Positions 7,493-8,850 of a DNA stretch of 8,850 nucleotides are shown here, in pieces. The stretch is from Tannerella sp. (GTDB taxonomy: Bacteria > Bacteroidota > Bacteroidia > Bacteroidales > Tannerellaceae): assembly GCA_031290635.1 (NCBI GenBank), contig JAITNE010000044.1, positions 1-8,850 on the forward strand, given 5' to 3'. The notes under the pieces were generated by a model that saw only the letters and a program-made list of their open reading frames with translations, was not told the origin of the DNA and made no database searches. A program made the translations under genes and the position numbers. Positions within the stretch are counted from its first letter, which is position 1. Every line of letters starts with the position of its first letter.

Positions 7493-7500
7493 TATATTTG
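7493..7500 (+). promoter_or_regulatory. Candidate -7 element for the second skp/ompH gene
   Basis: TATATTTG matches TAnnTTTG exactly and is followed by CAGGC. It lies 53 bases before the ATG at 7554. It falls in the loop of a short GCCT (7490-7493) and AGGC (7502-7505) inverted repeat followed by TTTT, which is too weak to call a terminator. No -33 TTTG is seen at proper spacing. The surrounding sequence resembles the ribD leader at 21-43. Confidence 0.5.
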
Positions 7501-7553
7501 CAGGCTTTTAAAGCGAAATTTTTTAAACTCAAATTACATAATTAAGAAACGAC

Positions 7554-8051
7554 ATGAAAAAATTTATTGTATTTATCATGCTACTCCTCCCGCTGGGAAT
7601 GGTAGCCCAAGAAGTGAAAATTGCTGTAGTGAAGACGAATGAAATCTTCAACATTATGCCCGAAGTTGCCGATATGGAGAGCAAAATGGCTGCTCATAAA
7701 CAGCAATACCAACAAACGCAGAAAGTCATGCAGGACGAATATACCCGCAAGTATGCCGACCTGACTGCCCAAGGCGATACGCTGAACGTAAATATCCGTA
7801 ATATGCGCCTGCAAGAAATACAGGATATCGCCACCCGCCTCGAAAACTTTGTACCAATGGCCACAGAAGATTTGGAGAAAAAGCAGGAAGAACTGCTCGC
7901 CCCCATTCAGGAGAAAGTCCAGAAAGCCATCAATGAAGTAGGCGAAGAAAACGGCTACACCTATATCATCAACCCCGGCGTGATGCTCTATATGGGACCA
8001 TCGGCGGTTGATGCTACAGAGAAGGTGAAGGCTAAATTAGGACTGAAATAA
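7554..8051 (+). CDS. OmpH/Skp-family periplasmic chaperone, second copy
   Basis: This second Skp/OmpH-type chaperone has 165 residues. A signal peptide ends near Ala18 (GMVA before QEV). The mature N-terminus KIAVVKTNEIFNIMPE is a typical family opening. A Gln/Lys/Glu-rich helical hairpin spans about 38-112. The closing region PIQEKVQKAINEVGEENGY and strand YIINPG align with the same region of the upstream copy (PIQ, EE.GY). The two copies differ clearly elsewhere, so the duplication is old. Two or more tandem Skp paralogues next to bamA are common in Bacteroidota. A strong terminator 20 bp downstream ends the transcription unit. Specialisation between the copies is possible but not visible in the sequence. 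Confidence 0.93.
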   Translation: MKKFIVFIMLLLPLGMVAQEVKIAVVKTNEIFNIMPEVADMESKMAAHKQQYQQTQKVMQDEYTRKYADLTAQGDTLNVNIRNMRLQEIQDIATRLENFVPMATEDLEKKQEELLAPIQEKVQKAINEVGEENGYTYIINPGVMLYMGPSAVDATEKVKAKLGLK

Positions 8052-8070
8052 TTTTAGTTTCATCGGTATT

Positions 8071-8103
8071 AATGCCTATACCTGCAAAGGCATAGGCATT
8101 TTT
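8071..8103 (+). terminator. Intrinsic terminator after the skp/ompH pair
   Basis: A perfect 9-bp stem pairs AATGCCTAT (8071-8079) with ATAGGCATT (8092-8100). After a single A/C mismatch it extends by CCT (8081-8083) with AGG (8088-8090), closing on a GCAA tetraloop. The right arm ends in TT and is followed by TTTCATTTTC, giving a T-rich run. This is a convincing Rho-independent terminator for the chaperone transcript. It lies 24 bp before the murI start codon. Confidence 0.85.
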
Positions 8104-8127
8104 CATTTTCGCACGACCCCCACCGAC

Positions 8128-8850
8128 ATGACAGCAATAGGAATCTTTGACTCGGGATACGGAGGACTGACTATCTTCAAAAAAATACTCGAACAACTGC
8201 CGGAATATGATTACATCTATCTCGGCGACAACGCCCGCGCACCCTACGGTACGCGCTCCTTCGAGATAGTCTATCAGTTCACGCGGCAAGCCGTCCTTCG
8301 ACTCTTCAGCGAAGGCTGCCCGCTCGTCATACTTGCCTGCAATACAGCTTCGGCCAAGTCGCTGCGCACAATCCAGCAGAACGACATCCCGGCCTCCGAC
8401 GACCCTTCGCGCCGAGTACTCGGAGTAATCCGGCCAACCGTCGAAGCGCTCGGCTCGATGTCGCACACCCGGCATATCGGCGTGATGGCTACCTCCGGTA
8501 CTATCTCGTCGGAATCATACACGATGGAAATAGCCAAACTTTTCCCCGACATAACAGTCGTAGGCGAAGCCTGTCCGATGTGGGTGCCGCTCGTCGAAAA
8601 CCTCGAACACGATAGCGAAGGAGCTGATTACTTCGTCCGTAAAAACATCTCACACCTCTTCGCCGCCGACCCGCTGATTGATACCATCGTGCCGGCATGT
8701 ACACACTATCCGCTCCTGGAACCGAAAATACGCCAATATCTGCCCGAAGGCGTAGCGCTCTTCTCGCAAGGCGATTGCGTAGCTTCCGGTCTGCGCGACT
8801 ACCTGCAAAGACATCCCGAAATGGACGCCCGTCTCTCGCGCAACTCCTCA
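8128..8850 (+). CDS. murI: Glutamate racemase MurI, 3' end beyond the window
   Basis: This cytoplasmic enzyme interconverts L- and D-glutamate and supplies D-Glu for the peptidoglycan stem peptide. The first 241 residues are visible, with the frame open to the last base; family members are usually about 260-285 residues, so a few dozen are missing. The cofactor-independent active site is intact: Asp8 and Ser9 in FDSGYGGLT, the block YLGDNARAPYG, catalytic Cys71 in ACNTASA and catalytic Cys191 in ACTHYPLL. The start ATG 8128 gives the standard MTAIGIFDSG opening. The bases just before it are unusually C-rich (GACCCCCACCGAC) compared with the AT-rich leaders of its neighbours. A terminator separates it from the skp genes, so it should have its own promoter, but no canonical element is seen between that terminator and the start. 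Confidence 0.96.
   Translation, partial: MTAIGIFDSGYGGLTIFKKILEQLPEYDYIYLGDNARAPYGTRSFEIVYQFTRQAVLRLFSEGCPLVILACNTASAKSLRTIQQNDIPASDDPSRRVLGVIRPTVEALGSMSHTRHIGVMATSGTISSESYTMEIAKLFPDITVVGEACPMWVPLVENLEHDSEGADYFVRKNISHLFAADPLIDTIVPACTHYPLLEPKIRQYLPEGVALFSQGDCVASGLRDYLQRHPEMDARLSRNSS

Noticed and set aside
7490..7509. GCCT/AGGC hairpin plus TTTT between the skp genes as a terminator
   Set aside because: A 4-bp stem with an 8-base loop is too weak. It is noted only as context for the promoter element.
1..8850. Defence system, mobile element, CRISPR array or other novel accessory island
   Set aside because: All eight genes are conserved envelope or metabolic genes in a typical Bacteroidota order, with no transposase, integrase, attachment repeats, spaced repeats or abrupt composition change.

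Overview
The window looks like a chromosomal segment from a member of the Bacteroidota, most likely order Bacteroidales. Three things point there. The gene order is ribD, a DUF6242-type lipoprotein, a DUF6089-type barrel, uppS, bamA, two skp/ompH copies and murI. There is no Shine-Dalgarno sequence in front of any gene. Four leaders carry the phylum's -7 promoter element TAnnTTTG. Base composition is close to balanced, with GC-rich coding sequence and AT-rich leaders. I cannot name a genus. Everything is on the + strand and tightly packed. I see no tRNA, rRNA, CRISPR array, transposase or phage gene, and no gap as long as 300 bases.

Layout: ribD (61-1188, riboflavin synthesis) has its own candidate promoter. 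After a 95-bp gap with a second candidate promoter comes a four-gene run with gaps of 3, 10 and 21 bp. It holds a surface-type lipoprotein with kelch-like repeats (1284-2633), a small outer-membrane barrel (2637-3344), the undecaprenyl diphosphate synthase UppS (3355-4098) and BamA with five POTRA domains (4120-6906). Two Skp/OmpH periplasmic chaperones follow (6971-7486 and 7554-8051), each behind its own -7 element. A strong intrinsic terminator (8071-8103) closes the block. MurI (glutamate racemase) starts at 8128 and runs off the right edge.

How the genes fit together: most of the window is an envelope-building locus. UppS makes the C55 lipid carrier and MurI makes D-glutamate, both for peptidoglycan. 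The Skp proteins carry unfolded outer-membrane proteins across the periplasm and BamA inserts them. In E. coli uppS and bamA-skp are also neighbours but are separated by cdsA and rseP, which are absent here. The lipoprotein and small barrel upstream of uppS are the least understood members. Their position makes them candidates for Bacteroidota-specific partners of BamA, and this is the most interesting lead in the window. The remaining observations are smaller: a 13-residue tandem repeat ahead of the BamA POTRA domains, a Tyr/Gly/Ser-rich BamA loop, a frame-shifted 31-bp duplication in ribD, and a promoter-like element inside the terminator upstream of murI.
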